64,000 nt of DNA, taken from assembly GCF_000427625.1 (NCBI RefSeq), contig NZ_KE386569.1, forward strand, positions 952,215 to 1,016,214, in the 5' to 3' direction. Numbering within the stretch: position 1 is the first letter of the stretch; each line of letters starts with the position of its first letter. The translations under genes and the position numbers were made by a program. The notes beneath the pieces are model-generated. The model worked only from the letters and a program-made list of their open reading frames with translations, was not told the DNA's origin and searched no databases. The DNA is from Methylobacter luteus IMV-B-3098. Lineage in GTDB: Bacteria > Pseudomonadota > Gammaproteobacteria > Methylococcales > Methylomonadaceae. Positions 17,638-26,366 of this stretch are shown here, one piece after another.

Positions 17638-17832
17638 GTGTCATTGATAACCGTTGAAGTTTTAGACAAGGAAACCGGTAAAGTCAAAGCTATGCCGGTT
17701 GCTGTTAACCCTACGTTTTTACGGAGAGATGACCCGCCTGATATGCTTGATTACATACAGCGCATAATTGATCCTCGGCACAAGCCGGTTCTCAAGCCGT
17801 TAAGAATAACAGAACGCTATGGACACGGCTAA
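17638..17832 (+). CDS. Small hypothetical protein with strong ribosome binding site
   Basis: A 64-residue soluble protein starting with GTG. A full AGGAGG at 17625-17630 sits seven bases upstream, an excellent signal that makes translation likely. The sequence is charged and proline-rich (VLDKETGKVKAMP, then FLRRDDPPDMLDYIQRIIDP). I do not recognise a family; there is no signal peptide or membrane helix. It precedes a decayed murD fragment, so it may be a survivor of an older gene neighbourhood. Confidence 0.5.
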   Translation: MSLITVEVLDKETGKVKAMPVAVNPTFLRRDDPPDMLDYIQRIIDPRHKPVLKPLRITERYGHG

Positions 17833-17936
17833 CTCAAGCTAACTCATTGCCCGATAAAACCAAAGGGCAGAGTGCCTGTCTTCCGATCAATAAAATATGG
17901 AGCAGGAAATGGCAACTTTGAAATTGAAATAAGAAA

Positions 17937-18111
17937 ATGGATAAGGCAGCGATTACAGAATTGTTAAAAAAGAATTCGCACTGGATCCACAGAGCGACAA
18001 CATTCTAGTAGTTGGTCTGGGCAGAACTGTATTTCAGCGGCGCGCTACTTGCCAGATTTAGGGATTAAGTTCGCTTTCATCGATGCCCGAGCTAAGAACC
18101 GGATCAGTTGA
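17937..18111 (+). pseudogene. murD: 5' fragment of murD with two frameshifts
   Basis: From ATG 17937 the frame reads MDKAAITELLKK. After one missing base in the A-run near 17966 it resumes as EFALDPQSDNILVVGLGRT, and after a second missing base near 18029 as ISAARYLPDLGIKFAFIDAR, ending at TGA 18109-18111. This is the N-terminal UDP-binding domain of UDP-N-acetylmuramoyl-alanine--D-glutamate ligase (the VVGLG-TG--AARYL-D-G and D-R landmarks). Only about 58 of some 450 residues remain, so it is non-functional. murD is essential, so an intact copy must exist elsewhere; this fragment marks a recombination junction. Confidence 0.75.
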
Positions 18112-18171
18112 TCGGAAGAAACTGGAAGGGCCAGGGTATGAATTCTGATTTATGACTGGGTGATTTTGCTG

Positions 18172-18202
18172 GTCGGGTTAGCGTAGCGTAACCCGACCTA
18201 CG
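18172..18202. repeat. REP-like palindromic element
   Basis: GTCGGGTTA at 18172-18180 pairs with TAACCCGAC at 18189-18197 around an 8-base loop, followed by CTACGA. The hairpin plus CCTACGA tail is the layout of dispersed REP elements, and the same tail follows the hairpin at 48837-48866. It lies just after the murD fragment. Confidence 0.65.
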
Positions 18203-18358
18203 AGGTTATTGTGCTTAAATTTACGCCTCGTTTTATCCCTAATTTTACTGCTCCAAAGACCTTGACATTACTTTTTTATACTTGAGGATACTTGGCACTT
18301 TTACGCACCAATGGCTTCCGCTAAACAAACAATAACTTTTTGAGACTTTTGCCGCACA

Positions 18359-18967
18359 TCAGCATAGCGCATCTTTGCCAGATGCCGGCCGTTTCCGCAG
18401 GCTCATCAATCCCAGCAGCCCGCTACCCATCAGCCATATCGCACTAGGCACTGGCACCGAAGAAGGCGCTGTTACATCACCGTCACGAATAGCCCAGGCA
18501 TACCACGTGCCGTCCTTAGGTACGTAATAGTTATGTACGCCGTAAAGAGTATCATAGATATATGCAGCATCGCCCCATTGCTGTGGATCCGGAACTTCGT
18601 CAGATGTCCAGTACGCACTAAACTGGAAATTGCTGAATAAGTCGTAATTGCTATTCTCCTTGATCACTTCGGTATTCCACGGCTCAGCACCCAATTCAAC
18701 ATAAAACAAATGATCCATTTCATCATAGCTGGGTAAGCGCCAGTCATCATAGCCCCCGTATACCAAATTGTCCGCCCAGTCCATCGCCTGATACCAGGTC
18801 ATTGTCCCATTCAAATCGGCGTTTTGCATCCAGGTTCTGTTGGTGTCGCTATCGTAAATCAGATCAGATGTGCGTTGTGCTAAAGATGCCGCCGGGCTAC
18901 CTGTAGACAGTGCCAATAAGCTGGTTGCCAGTATCGATATCAATAAATGTTTATTGTTTTTTTTCAT
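18359..18967 (-). CDS. Secreted DUF1566-type protein with PEP-CTERM sorting signal
   Basis: A 202-residue exported protein. A basic start and hydrophobic core form the signal peptide (ending near PAA). Residues about 30-165 resemble the DUF1566/Lcl fold: DLIYDSDTNRTWMQNADLNG, MDWADNLVYGGYDDWRLPS and a YWTSDEV segment. The C-terminus is a classic PEP-CTERM tail: VPVPSAIWLMGSGLLGLMSL followed by a basic end (RKRP). The short VP-P-AIWL-GSGLLGL version is common in Methylococcales. It would need an exosortase of the XrtA/B class, whereas the window encodes only the VPEID-specific exosortase E, so its sortase is elsewhere. Confidence 0.85.
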   Translation of the reverse strand: MKKNNKHLLISILATSLLALSTGSPAASLAQRTSDLIYDSDTNRTWMQNADLNGTMTWYQAMDWADNLVYGGYDDWRLPSYDEMDHLFYVELGAEPWNTEVIKENSNYDLFSNFQFSAYWTSDEVPDPQQWGDAAYIYDTLYGVHNYYVPKDGTWYAWAIRDGDVTAPSSVPVPSAIWLMGSGLLGLMSLRKRPASGKDALC

Positions 18968-19052
18968 GTTTTATCACAAATAATAGAGTATAGATGGGTT
19001 GTCTGAAGTTATCCGTAGCTATACGGCTACTCCTTCGCATCCATAAAGCGTC

Positions 19053-19283
19053 ATGGATCACGAATGTTATTTCTTGGTCATTCCAGTAAGTGCAGAAACA
19101 ATAGCATTTGTTATAGTGATAGACGCGGAACAGTTAACCAGCAAGAGTCTACCCCAGACAATTTACCGACACATCAATCGTGGCAAGCTTTCAAAAAGCG
19201 GTAATAAAAGGACCAGCATCGTCGAGTTGATGCGCGCCTATAGAGACTTTCTGGACTTTGATACATCAAAACTGCTCGCCTAG
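19053..19283 (+). CDS. Small HTH DNA-binding protein, possibly decayed
   Basis: A 76-residue frame whose residues about 28-70 (SKSLPQTIYRHINRGKLSKS, then a TSIVELMRAYRDF end) resemble the small winged-HTH proteins carried by plasmids and genomic islands, where the pattern is T-YR-I--GK-S----R-I-TSEL-RVYG. The first 25 residues are hydrophobic and do not fit that family, no ribosome binding site is visible, and the HTH entry helix is incomplete. Together with the hsdR remnant next door it suggests a degraded island. A functional DNA-binding protein is possible but unproven. Confidence 0.4.
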   Translation: MDHECYFLVIPVSAETIAFVIVIDAEQLTSKSLPQTIYRHINRGKLSKSGNKRTSIVELMRAYRDFLDFDTSKLLA

Positions 19284-19414
19284 CGGATTGAATCAGTCTC
19301 AAAATGTACTTTACTCTTTATATTCATTCAGTTTCAAGCTGTTTCGATATTAATTGGCTTTGCACCGATAAATTTAATTATTGCATTAAATTAGCTATCC
19401 GATGAAGTTCTAAG

Positions 19415-19636
19415 GAAATTGCTCACAAGCCGGCCGAAAGCCTGCGCCAGAATCTCAGCGTTGACTGGTCTGAATGCGAAAGTATCCGGGCCGAGCTGCG
19501 GTCGATGGCAAAGCGGATACTGCGCAAACTCAAACATACGCCGGCTCAACAGGAGTCGGCGGTGGAACTGATCCTACAACAGGCGCAGGCACTGGGTAAG
19601 ACGTGGGTTCCCCTTAATAAGGATAATCATAAATAG
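19415..19636 (+). pseudogene. hsdR: 3' fragment of a type I restriction endonuclease gene
   Basis: The frame has no start and a TGA at 19403-19405. It encodes KPAESLRQNLSVDWSECESI, then RAELRSMAKRILRKLKHTP and SAVELILQQAQALGKTW before TAG at 19634-19636. This is the extreme C-terminus of HsdR (DUF3387-type helices: N--VDW----I-A-LR---KRILRK--YPP--QE-A---ILEQA). About 70 of roughly 1,000 residues survive and no hsdM or hsdS is present, so the restriction system was deleted and this is its scar. Confidence 0.75.
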
Positions 19637-20021
19637 AGAGATCAGGATAAAAACGCGGGATCCACGGCTGGAGTTTGAAGATTTCAATATCGTTCCGAAC
19701 TTCCAGCGCCTGCGCGGCTTGTCGGACTGCATTGGCCTGCAGCCAGACGGCGGCGACTTTTGCTTCCTCAATCCGGAAGGCGCGCTCTCTTTCCCAGGCT
19801 TCGGCCATGGCGGCATCCGCCACCCGGATTTCCTCTCTTTTTATGGCCCAGCGGTGTTGCGCGGCAAGCTGTCGCTGCTTGGGAATGTCGTTGATCACCA
19901 TCGGCCGGATGGAAGGCTTATGAGGGCAGGGGTCTTGCTGATATTTACCGGGGGCGCATTTGTAAACCTGAGCGTAAGCGGAAGTCGGTAGCAAGACGAG
20001 CAGTAATAAAAATACTTTCAT
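19614..20021 (-). CDS. Small secreted protein (DUF4124-like start)
   Basis: A 135-residue protein. The signal peptide (MKVFLLLLVLLPTSAYA) is followed by QVYKCAPGKYQQDPCP, the Cys-containing opening of DUF4124-type periplasmic proteins. A long charged, Ala/Glu/Arg-rich helix with coiled-coil character follows (about 55-110), and the end is WIPRFYPDLSIYDYPY. AGGAGG lies five bases before the ATG, so the gene is well supported. Its last codons overlap the tail of the hsdR remnant on the opposite strand by 23 bases, so it is probably at the border of the deleted island. The function is unknown. Confidence 0.7.
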   Translation of the reverse strand: MKVFLLLLVLLPTSAYAQVYKCAPGKYQQDPCPHKPSIRPMVINDIPKQRQLAAQHRWAIKREEIRVADAAMAEAWERERAFRIEEAKVAAVWLQANAVRQAAQALEVRNDIEIFKLQPWIPRFYPDLSIYDYPY

Positions 20022-20360
20022 TTCATCCTCCTTTACAGGTGGTGTTTTGAGTATTTATGCAACTGATAGCGGTTGTAGAGTCGAATTCATTTGTGCCCTG
20101 GAGGGTATTCGACCCGGTAATAGCCCGCAGGAATTTATAGCAGACTGATGAAAAAGGTATGCAACCCCCTCCGTGGGGATAGATGCACACCCTGCCTAAT
20201 TCATGGTCCCATGCTCTGCGCGGAAACAATAGGCTCAATCTTTATGATTGAATTATGTGGTAATTGTTCAATTTCTATCACTTCCATTGCCTGCCGACAA
20301 CCGGATACCGAGAAATGCTCAAAGACTGCGCCTTAATTAGCCTAAAGCGGCCACCCGGCC
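20022..20360. other. Intergenic region
   Basis: About 340 bases between two minus-strand genes. No gene was found. A short GC-rich hairpin (GGCC-GGG-TGGCC type, about 20350-20361) downstream of the debranching-enzyme stop codon may terminate that transcript. Confidence 0.35.
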
Positions 20361-22520
20361 TCAGAGTACAGCGACCAGCCCAATTTCGCCGTTGCGCCGT
20401 TCCACGCTGACGGCTACATCATTGCCATGTCGTCGAACAACCAGGTCAATGGTGGCAGTGCCGTAGCGTAAATCCCGGATACGTAGCCAATTGAGATAAC
20501 TCGGAAGGCGCGGGTGATGTAATCGAAGTCGCGGGCGGGCGCTCTCAAAGCTAATGCCCAGCATGGCCTCGATCAGCATGAATATTGCGCCACTGGCCCA
20601 GGCTTGAGGGGCACAGGCGACCGGATAAAGTATCGGGCCTTGCCCCTGCATGCGATTAAAGCCGCAAAACAGTTCAGGAAGCCTGTGTTGATCGAAGAAA
20701 ATGGAGGCATTGAACAAACCCTCGACAAACTTCAAAGCTTCATCGACAAAACCATAGCGCACCATGCCGGCGGCTGCCAGGGCAGTATCATGTGGCCAGA
20801 CCGAGCCGTTATGATATGACATCGGATTATAGCGAGCCTCGCCAGCGAATATGGTTCTTAGCCCCCAGCCGTTAAAAGCATTTTCCCCAGTCAATTGCCT
20901 GACCAGCCGCGCGGCACGTTCCGGCTTGACTATGCCGTTATAAAGTAAATGCCCCGGATTAGAACTGCGGACTGCACAGGGTTTGCCCGTACCATCCAGA
21001 GCCAGGGCATAGATGTCGAGATCATCGATCCAGAAAGCTGTTTCAAAATCTTCCCGCAGGCGATCGGCTACGGTTCGCCAGTAGTGCGCTTTGTCTTCAA
21101 ACTCAAGGCGTTCGGCAAGCTCCGCACCGCATTCCAGGGCTTCCCAGGCATACCCCTGAACCTCGCACAAGGCTATCGGCGGTACGGCATCGCGGCCATC
21201 ATTATGAAATATTGAATCGTTTGAATCTTTCCAGCCCTGCTGGACCAGACCGCCCGCCACATGCTGGCGATAGCTGAGAAAACCATCTTGCTCCAGTTTC
21301 GTAGTGACCCAGTTCAGGGCTTCTTCGATATGAGGCCAAAGCTCCTGGATAAATGCCAGATCACCGCTACGCTGAAAATAACGGCCGGCAAGCACTACGA
21401 ACAAAGGCGTTGCATCCACCGTTCCGTAATACCGGCGAAAAGGGACTTCATCCAGAGCGGGCATTTCGCCTTCACGCATTTCATGCAGAATTTTTCCCGG
21501 TTCGGCTTCTCGTTTCGGATCCTCCGATTCGGCCTGTGTCGCGGCCAGAAAGGCCAGAACCCCTCGCGCCAGCTCCGGTTGCACCCACAGGGTTTGCAAT
21601 GCGGTGATCAGTCCATCGCGTCCGAAAGGAGTGGAGAACCAGGGAATTCCTGCATAGGGATAAGGACCGTAGCTGGTTGCCGTGGTTAGAATCTGCAAAT
21701 CGGCGGTTGAACGGTTGAGCCATTCATTGAATTGTTGGTTATCGGTCCAGATCGACGCGCGGGACGCCCGGTCGGCGGCAATTTCACGGTTTTTAGCGTC
21801 AACGGCTTCCGAATGACCGAGCAGATAAAATCGGGCTTCGCCGTTAACGCATGAAATCAAGGATTCCAATTCGTAACTTTCTCCCGGTGCCAGATCGATC
21901 CAGAATTTCGCTTTATCGTTGACCAATTGATCGGGCTGCTGGTTAAAGCCGATGCGTGTGCGCCGGGTAACATGGTCCAGGCCTTCATAAGTCAGAATGA
22001 CCGCGTTTTGCTCCAGGACCGGTTCTTTCTGCTTGCCCCGGCGCTCGCGCTCCGTGCCGCGCACTTCGAAGATATCGCTAAAATCGGCGTCGAAGTGATA
22101 CTCCAGACAGAAGCGGTGCCGTTGATCATGGTAGTTGACTATTTTCAGGTGCTCACTGAGAGAACTGTCATGGGCGATCAATTCACGATGCAGATGCAGA
22201 CTGCCTTTAGGAAGCCAAAGCACTTCGTCGCGAAACAGATCCGGCGTGGTCTGGTCGACCACCAGTCGGCTGTTGTCGAGCCGAACCATGGAATTGAGCA
22301 GCATCGGTTCGCGTTCGGCGAGTTTGATATGCCAAAACGACAAGTGACGGGTGCCGAGAAAATAAAATCCTTGTTCGCCGAATCCCACCCAGCTTATTTC
22401 GCCATGACGGCTGAAAACTCCAAAGCTGTCGCCTGATTTAAGCACCTTGGTCCGATCGTCAGCGCGCGAAGAAGTGGCCGAAATATACCAACTATTGTCT
22501 ATTTGTATCGAACCTTCCAT
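20361..22520 (-). CDS. Glycogen debranching enzyme (amylo-alpha-1,6-glucosidase type)
   Basis: A 719-residue cytoplasmic glycosidase. Residues about 5-245 form the beta-rich glycogen-debranching N-terminal domain (SGDSFGVFSRHGEISWVGFG, RHLSFWHIKL). Residues about 275-690 form an (alpha/alpha)6 barrel with GIPWFSTPFGRDGLITALQT, GWKDSNDSIFHNDGR, RSSNPGHLLYNGI and MSYHNGSVWPHDTALAAAG; the Asp and Glu residues in these are likely catalytic. It would remove alpha-1,6 branches from glycogen or related glucans. GGAGAA precedes the ATG. It starts 19 bases after the GT4 gene stop, so the two are co-transcribed and act in storage or capsule glucan metabolism. Confidence 0.85.
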   Translation of the reverse strand: MEGSIQIDNSWYISATSSRADDRTKVLKSGDSFGVFSRHGEISWVGFGEQGFYFLGTRHLSFWHIKLAEREPMLLNSMVRLDNSRLVVDQTTPDLFRDEVLWLPKGSLHLHRELIAHDSSLSEHLKIVNYHDQRHRFCLEYHFDADFSDIFEVRGTERERRGKQKEPVLEQNAVILTYEGLDHVTRRTRIGFNQQPDQLVNDKAKFWIDLAPGESYELESLISCVNGEARFYLLGHSEAVDAKNREIAADRASRASIWTDNQQFNEWLNRSTADLQILTTATSYGPYPYAGIPWFSTPFGRDGLITALQTLWVQPELARGVLAFLAATQAESEDPKREAEPGKILHEMREGEMPALDEVPFRRYYGTVDATPLFVVLAGRYFQRSGDLAFIQELWPHIEEALNWVTTKLEQDGFLSYRQHVAGGLVQQGWKDSNDSIFHNDGRDAVPPIALCEVQGYAWEALECGAELAERLEFEDKAHYWRTVADRLREDFETAFWIDDLDIYALALDGTGKPCAVRSSNPGHLLYNGIVKPERAARLVRQLTGENAFNGWGLRTIFAGEARYNPMSYHNGSVWPHDTALAAAGMVRYGFVDEALKFVEGLFNASIFFDQHRLPELFCGFNRMQGQGPILYPVACAPQAWASGAIFMLIEAMLGISFESARPRLRLHHPRLPSYLNWLRIRDLRYGTATIDLVVRRHGNDVAVSVERRNGEIGLVAVL

Positions 22521-22539
22521 TTCATTCTCCGATTTATCG

Positions 22540-23691
22540 TTAAAGTTTGTCGGAAGTGCCGGTCGATGCAGTGGCTAGCCGTTGTTTCCAGATCTCGTTT
22601 GGCGATGTTTTCCGATTTTTACGCATATTGAGGAGGAATGCGCCGGAATCCGACAAGGCGTTTTCCTGCTGCACCATCAGCTTTTGATAAGCGTTGACAT
22701 AATTTTTGGCCATCCGGTCCGCCGAGAAGCGCTGCTCGAAATAGCGTCGACAGACGCCGCGATCGATTTGGTCGATACGGGCTATAGCCGAAACGGCTTC
22801 TTCTTCGGATTCCACGATGTAGCCGCTCACACCGTCAGTCATGACTTCGGCTACGGAACCTCGAGGATAAGCGATGATTGGCGTACCGCAGGCCATGGCT
22901 TCAATCATCACCAGACCAAAAGGCTCCTGCCAGGCTATCGGGAATAGAAGTGCTTTTGCGCCGCCCAGCAATTCGTTTTTGCCCTGTTCATCCACTTCGC
23001 CGATGAATTCGATTAATGGATGATCAAGGTGAGGACGAATGCGGGTTTCGAAATACTCGCGATCCACGACGTCGATTTTTGCCGCCATTTTTAGCGGCAT
23101 CCCGGCGCGCAGGGCAATTTCGATAGCCGCTTCGGCGCCTTTTTCAGGTGATATACGGCCAAGGAAGGCCAAATAATCGCCGGCATTGGCTTGGAAGTCG
23201 TATAAATCAACCGGAATACCGTTGTACACCGTATCGGTCCAACGTGCCATGGATAAAGGTTCGCGCTGATGATTGGCTATCGAAATTACCGGCATATCCA
23301 GGAATTCATCGAATAATGGCTTAAGGTCGGGTAAATCGAGCCGGCCATGTAAAGTTGTTACTTGCGGTGTCCGCATCTTCCGCGATAAAGGAAAATGGAA
23401 ATAGTCGGTATGAAAGTGAATTATGTCAAAGCTTTCGGCAATATTGCTTACTTGAGCTAATTGCAACATATGGCAAGCCATGGGGTCGCGTTTCTCAGGA
23501 GCCAAACGCAAGGCTTCCGGAATAACAGCGTGTAATTTGGCGCTGGTGCGGGAATCGGCGCTGGCGAAGAGTGTGACTTCATGGCCCTGCTGCACCAGGG
23601 CTTCGGTCAGGTAGTGAACTACTCGTTCCGTTCCGCCATAGGCTTTTGGTGGAACGCTTTCATGCAAAGGAGCGACTTGGGCAATTTTCAT
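22540..23691 (-). CDS. Family 4 glycosyltransferase
   Basis: A 383-residue retaining GT-B enzyme. The N-terminal Rossmann half begins MKIAQVAPLHESVPPKAYGG and TERVVHYLTEALVQQGHEVT, the usual acceptor-site loop. The C-terminal half has LAFLGRISPEKGAEAAIEIA, FPIAWQEPFGLVMIEAMACG (the EX7E donor motif) and TPIIAYPRGSVAEV. GAGG lies before the ATG. It is first in a two-gene minus-strand operon with the debranching enzyme, so a role in glucan synthesis or trehalose/glycogen-like polymer assembly is likely; the donor sugar cannot be read from sequence. Confidence 0.87.
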   Translation of the reverse strand: MKIAQVAPLHESVPPKAYGGTERVVHYLTEALVQQGHEVTLFASADSRTSAKLHAVIPEALRLAPEKRDPMACHMLQLAQVSNIAESFDIIHFHTDYFHFPLSRKMRTPQVTTLHGRLDLPDLKPLFDEFLDMPVISIANHQREPLSMARWTDTVYNGIPVDLYDFQANAGDYLAFLGRISPEKGAEAAIEIALRAGMPLKMAAKIDVVDREYFETRIRPHLDHPLIEFIGEVDEQGKNELLGGAKALLFPIAWQEPFGLVMIEAMACGTPIIAYPRGSVAEVMTDGVSGYIVESEEEAVSAIARIDQIDRGVCRRYFEQRFSADRMAKNYVNAYQKLMVQQENALSDSGAFLLNMRKNRKTSPNEIWKQRLATASTGTSDKL

Positions 23692-24169
23692 CTGTATAAC
23701 CTCTTGATATATTAATAAAAATTGTTTGGGTTCGGCAATGATATAGACAGGTCGGCTTTCTTCAGGCAGCAGGTTTTAAAGGCAGTACGATTAAAAGGAT
23801 TGGTATTGCAAACGGTGAAGGCCGGGTCTGCATAACATTAAGTAGTCTGGGGACAAGATCCTCATATTTCAAGTTTTTTTGGGGGCGCCTCCTGGGAGTG
23901 GATAATTTTTGGCTCATTATATGCTTATATAACGAGGAGCTGAACACGGCAAGCAGGGCAAAAACTATCCGTGTGTCCTATTAATTCATGGAAACCTGTT
24001 GATCAGGCTCGAACTGATCAATATTTTTAAACAAAAATTTGATCTATGATAATTAATCCTTATGATTCCATTATGAGCCAATTGTTCAATAACCGCCGGA
24101 GATATGGCGTTTATTATCGTTATGACGTTGTAATTGGCAGTGTTTTTATCAATATTATCGGGAGTGTAA
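23692..24169. other. Intergenic region with one hairpin
   Basis: About 480 bases between divergent genes. A perfect 8-bp stem (TTGATCAG at 23999-24006 with CTGATCAA at 24014-24021) followed by TATTTTTAAA on the plus strand looks like an intrinsic terminator, but no plus-strand gene ends before it; it could be a leader hairpin or the scar of a lost gene. No other feature is evident. Confidence 0.4.
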
Positions 24170-24472
24170 ATGACATCATTCTGCCATTGGGAGGGCGATA
24201 CGTTGGTGCTGAATATTCTGGGGAGGCCGCGCGCCAAACGCACGGCGATCGGTAAGGTCATCGGCAAGCAACTGGAGGTTCATGTTGCGGAGATGCCGGT
24301 AAGAGGCAGGGCTACGGCGCATCTGGTGCAGTTTTTGGCTGAGGAGTTCCAGGTCGATATCAGCGCTATCGTGGTCGTGTTCGGCGTGTACAACGTCAAT
24401 AAACAACTGCGCATCACAGCACCCGGGCGGCTGCCTGCCGTTATTCCCCAACCGCCTGAGCGTGGGTCATAA
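24170..24472 (+). CDS. DUF167/YggU family protein
   Basis: A 100-residue soluble protein. It matches the YggU pattern along its length: a W-GD-L-L-I start (HWEGDTLVLNILGRPRAKRT), G--L-V-V-E-PV-G-A (KQLEVHVAEMPVRGRATAHL), V-FLA-EF-V then the K-LRI strand. In typical members the G-SR-K motif precedes the last strand; here it is VYNVNKQLRI, so the usual Ser-Arg is lost. GGGAG precedes the ATG. The family has no firm biochemical role; a link to proline biosynthesis operons is common elsewhere but not here. Confidence 0.8.
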   Translation: MTSFCHWEGDTLVLNILGRPRAKRTAIGKVIGKQLEVHVAEMPVRGRATAHLVQFLAEEFQVDISAIVVVFGVYNVNKQLRITAPGRLPAVIPQPPERGS

Positions 24473-24710
24473 CTTCGGCAGTCAATCTGCGTATTTTGCT
24501 TACAAATGCTTTTTTATCGTGGCTGGATGTTGCTCAGTCAGCCGTATCTCAATCGATCTGTCATCCTTTAACGGCTACCGCATAAAAAAGACATCATTTT
24601 CATCGACGTTCGCTGGCCCTTCGACTTATTATGGTAGGCTGGATAAGGCGGCAAACTGAGCGTCTGCAGCGAACAAACTGTAATTCTTAGCGTAAAAGGA
24701 GTTAAACCAC

Positions 24711-25361
24711 ATGAGCATGACCTTAGTTATTGGCAACAAAAATTATTCTTCCTGGTCCCTGCGTCCCTGGCTGTTCTTGAAATACCATGGCATAGCCTTT
24801 GAGGAAATCAGAATACCGCTGTATCAGGCGGATTCTAAAAGCCGGATTCTTGGTTTTTCCCCATCAGGCAAAGTGCCGGGGTTGATCGATGGTGGACTCA
24901 AGGTCTGGGATTCGCTGGCTATTATGGAATATCTGGCCGAACGGTTCCCGGAAACGCAGGCTTGGCCTGAAGATCAAGCGGAAAGGGCGTTCGCGCGCTC
25001 GATATCGGCAGAGATGCACGCTGGTTTTACGGCTCTGCGTACGCATTGCGGCATGAATTGCCGACGATTGCCGGCGACTAAAAAAATGCCCGAAGAGGTA
25101 TACAGGGATATCGAGCGTATCGGGCAAATCTGGCAGCAATGCCGGCAACAGCGCTGGGACAGGGGTCCCTGGCTGTTTGGCCAGTTTACAATTGCCGATG
25201 CCATGTTTGCGCCGGTGGCTTTGCGTTTTCATACGTATCAATTGAGTACCAACGCGGAAGCGCTAGGCTATGTAAATACGGTGCTTGAATATCCGGCCAT
25301 CAGAGAATGGGTTGAAGCCGGCAAGCGTGAACTGGAAGTGATTCCTGCATTTGAGGACTAA
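24711..25361 (+). CDS. Glutathione S-transferase family protein
   Basis: A 216-residue GST. The thioredoxin-like N-domain (1-82) has the active-site start NKNYSSWSLRPWLFLKYHGI, a conserved SPSGKVPGL (cis-Pro) and WDSLAIMEYLAERFP, the glutathione-binding Asp/Glu-Ser signature. Residues about 90-210 form the helical domain (LFGQFTIADAMFAPVALRF). AAGGAG lies upstream. It would conjugate or isomerise electrophiles with glutathione; the zeta/MaiA-like Ser start is suggestive but not conclusive. The next gene (NAT) begins two bases after the stop, forming a detoxification pair. Confidence 0.86.
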   Translation: MSMTLVIGNKNYSSWSLRPWLFLKYHGIAFEEIRIPLYQADSKSRILGFSPSGKVPGLIDGGLKVWDSLAIMEYLAERFPETQAWPEDQAERAFARSISAEMHAGFTALRTHCGMNCRRLPATKKMPEEVYRDIERIGQIWQQCRQQRWDRGPWLFGQFTIADAMFAPVALRFHTYQLSTNAEALGYVNTVLEYPAIREWVEAGKRELEVIPAFED

Positions 25362-25363
25362 TC

Positions 25364-26185
25364 ATGCCATTCAACAAAGAACAATACCTTAGCCGAATCG
25401 GCATCAGTCAGCCTCCGGCCACAGTAGAAGGGCTCGTCCGCTTGCAATCCGCACAACTTCAAGGCATCGCGTTTGAAAACATTGATCCGCTGTTGGGCGT
25501 TACTCCATGCTTGGAAACCGCTGCGATTATCCAAAAACTGATTTCTAAACAGCGAGGCGGTTATTGCTTCGAGCTGAACGGTTTGTTCGGGCAGGCCCTG
25601 AGTGCTTTTGGCTTTCACTATACGCCGATTCTGGCGCGTGTCCGTATGGGGCAGCCGGAAGGAGGGCCTCGCGCCCACCTGTGCTTTCTGGTCGAGACCG
25701 AAAGCGGCGTTTGGCTGGCCGATGCCGGTTTCGGCGGACCCGGATTTTCGATGCCTCTGCGATTGGAGGCCGGGTTGGAACAAGCGATGGACGGAGAAAC
25801 TTTCCGTCTCAGGCAAGATAGTCTGTTCGATGAACTGGTGGTGGAGAAATATACCCCGGATGGCTGGTTTGCACTTTACGGATTTGACCGGGCTTCCGTC
25901 CGATACTGCGATCTGGAAGCCGCCAATGTGGTTTGTTCAAGCTGGAACCAATCGCCTTTCCCGTTTCATCTGATGATGAACCGGTGCATGCCGGGCGGGC
26001 GCGTCAGTCTTTTCGACACGAATCTCACTGAAATGCAATCCGGTAAGTCAGTGACACGCATCATTGAAACGCCGGCAGAACTTGGCAAGATCATTCGTGA
26101 CAATTTCGGCATTGAGATCGGACAGGCAAAACTGGAAGCCATTGCCGCGCGTTTGAACTTTGAACGTGATGAGGAATTGGCGTGA
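25364..26185 (+). CDS. Arylamine N-acetyltransferase
   Basis: A 273-residue acetyl-CoA-dependent transferase that acetylates arylamines or hydrazines. All three catalytic residues are visible: Cys68 in RGGYCFELNGLF, His105 in RAHLCFLV and Asp120 in WLADAGFGG, at the spacing of characterised bacterial NATs. The length is also normal. It starts two bases after the GST stop codon, so the two are translated together. Conserved N-terminal helix residues (FENIDPLLG) complete the fold signature. Confidence 0.92.
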   Translation: MPFNKEQYLSRIGISQPPATVEGLVRLQSAQLQGIAFENIDPLLGVTPCLETAAIIQKLISKQRGGYCFELNGLFGQALSAFGFHYTPILARVRMGQPEGGPRAHLCFLVETESGVWLADAGFGGPGFSMPLRLEAGLEQAMDGETFRLRQDSLFDELVVEKYTPDGWFALYGFDRASVRYCDLEAANVVCSSWNQSPFPFHLMMNRCMPGGRVSLFDTNLTEMQSGKSVTRIIETPAELGKIIRDNFGIEIGQAKLEAIAARLNFERDEELA

Positions 26186-26366
26186 GTACCGGATTAATGC
26201 CGCTAACGCCACTTTGGTTTTGAATGCTGTCGGGTGTCTCCTCTTCTCTTGCTTACTGTTTTTTCCTCATGCTTTGCGATCACAATAGAGCAGTTTGATC
26301 ATCTAAGCTACTGTCTAATTTTTCGGGTCCATTTCTCCACCGACAGGCGTTGCGCGGAATTAGGTG

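Noticed and set aside
23999..24021. Hairpin followed by TATTTTTAAA as a terminator
   Set aside because: No plus-strand gene precedes it, so I list it only within the intergenic entry.
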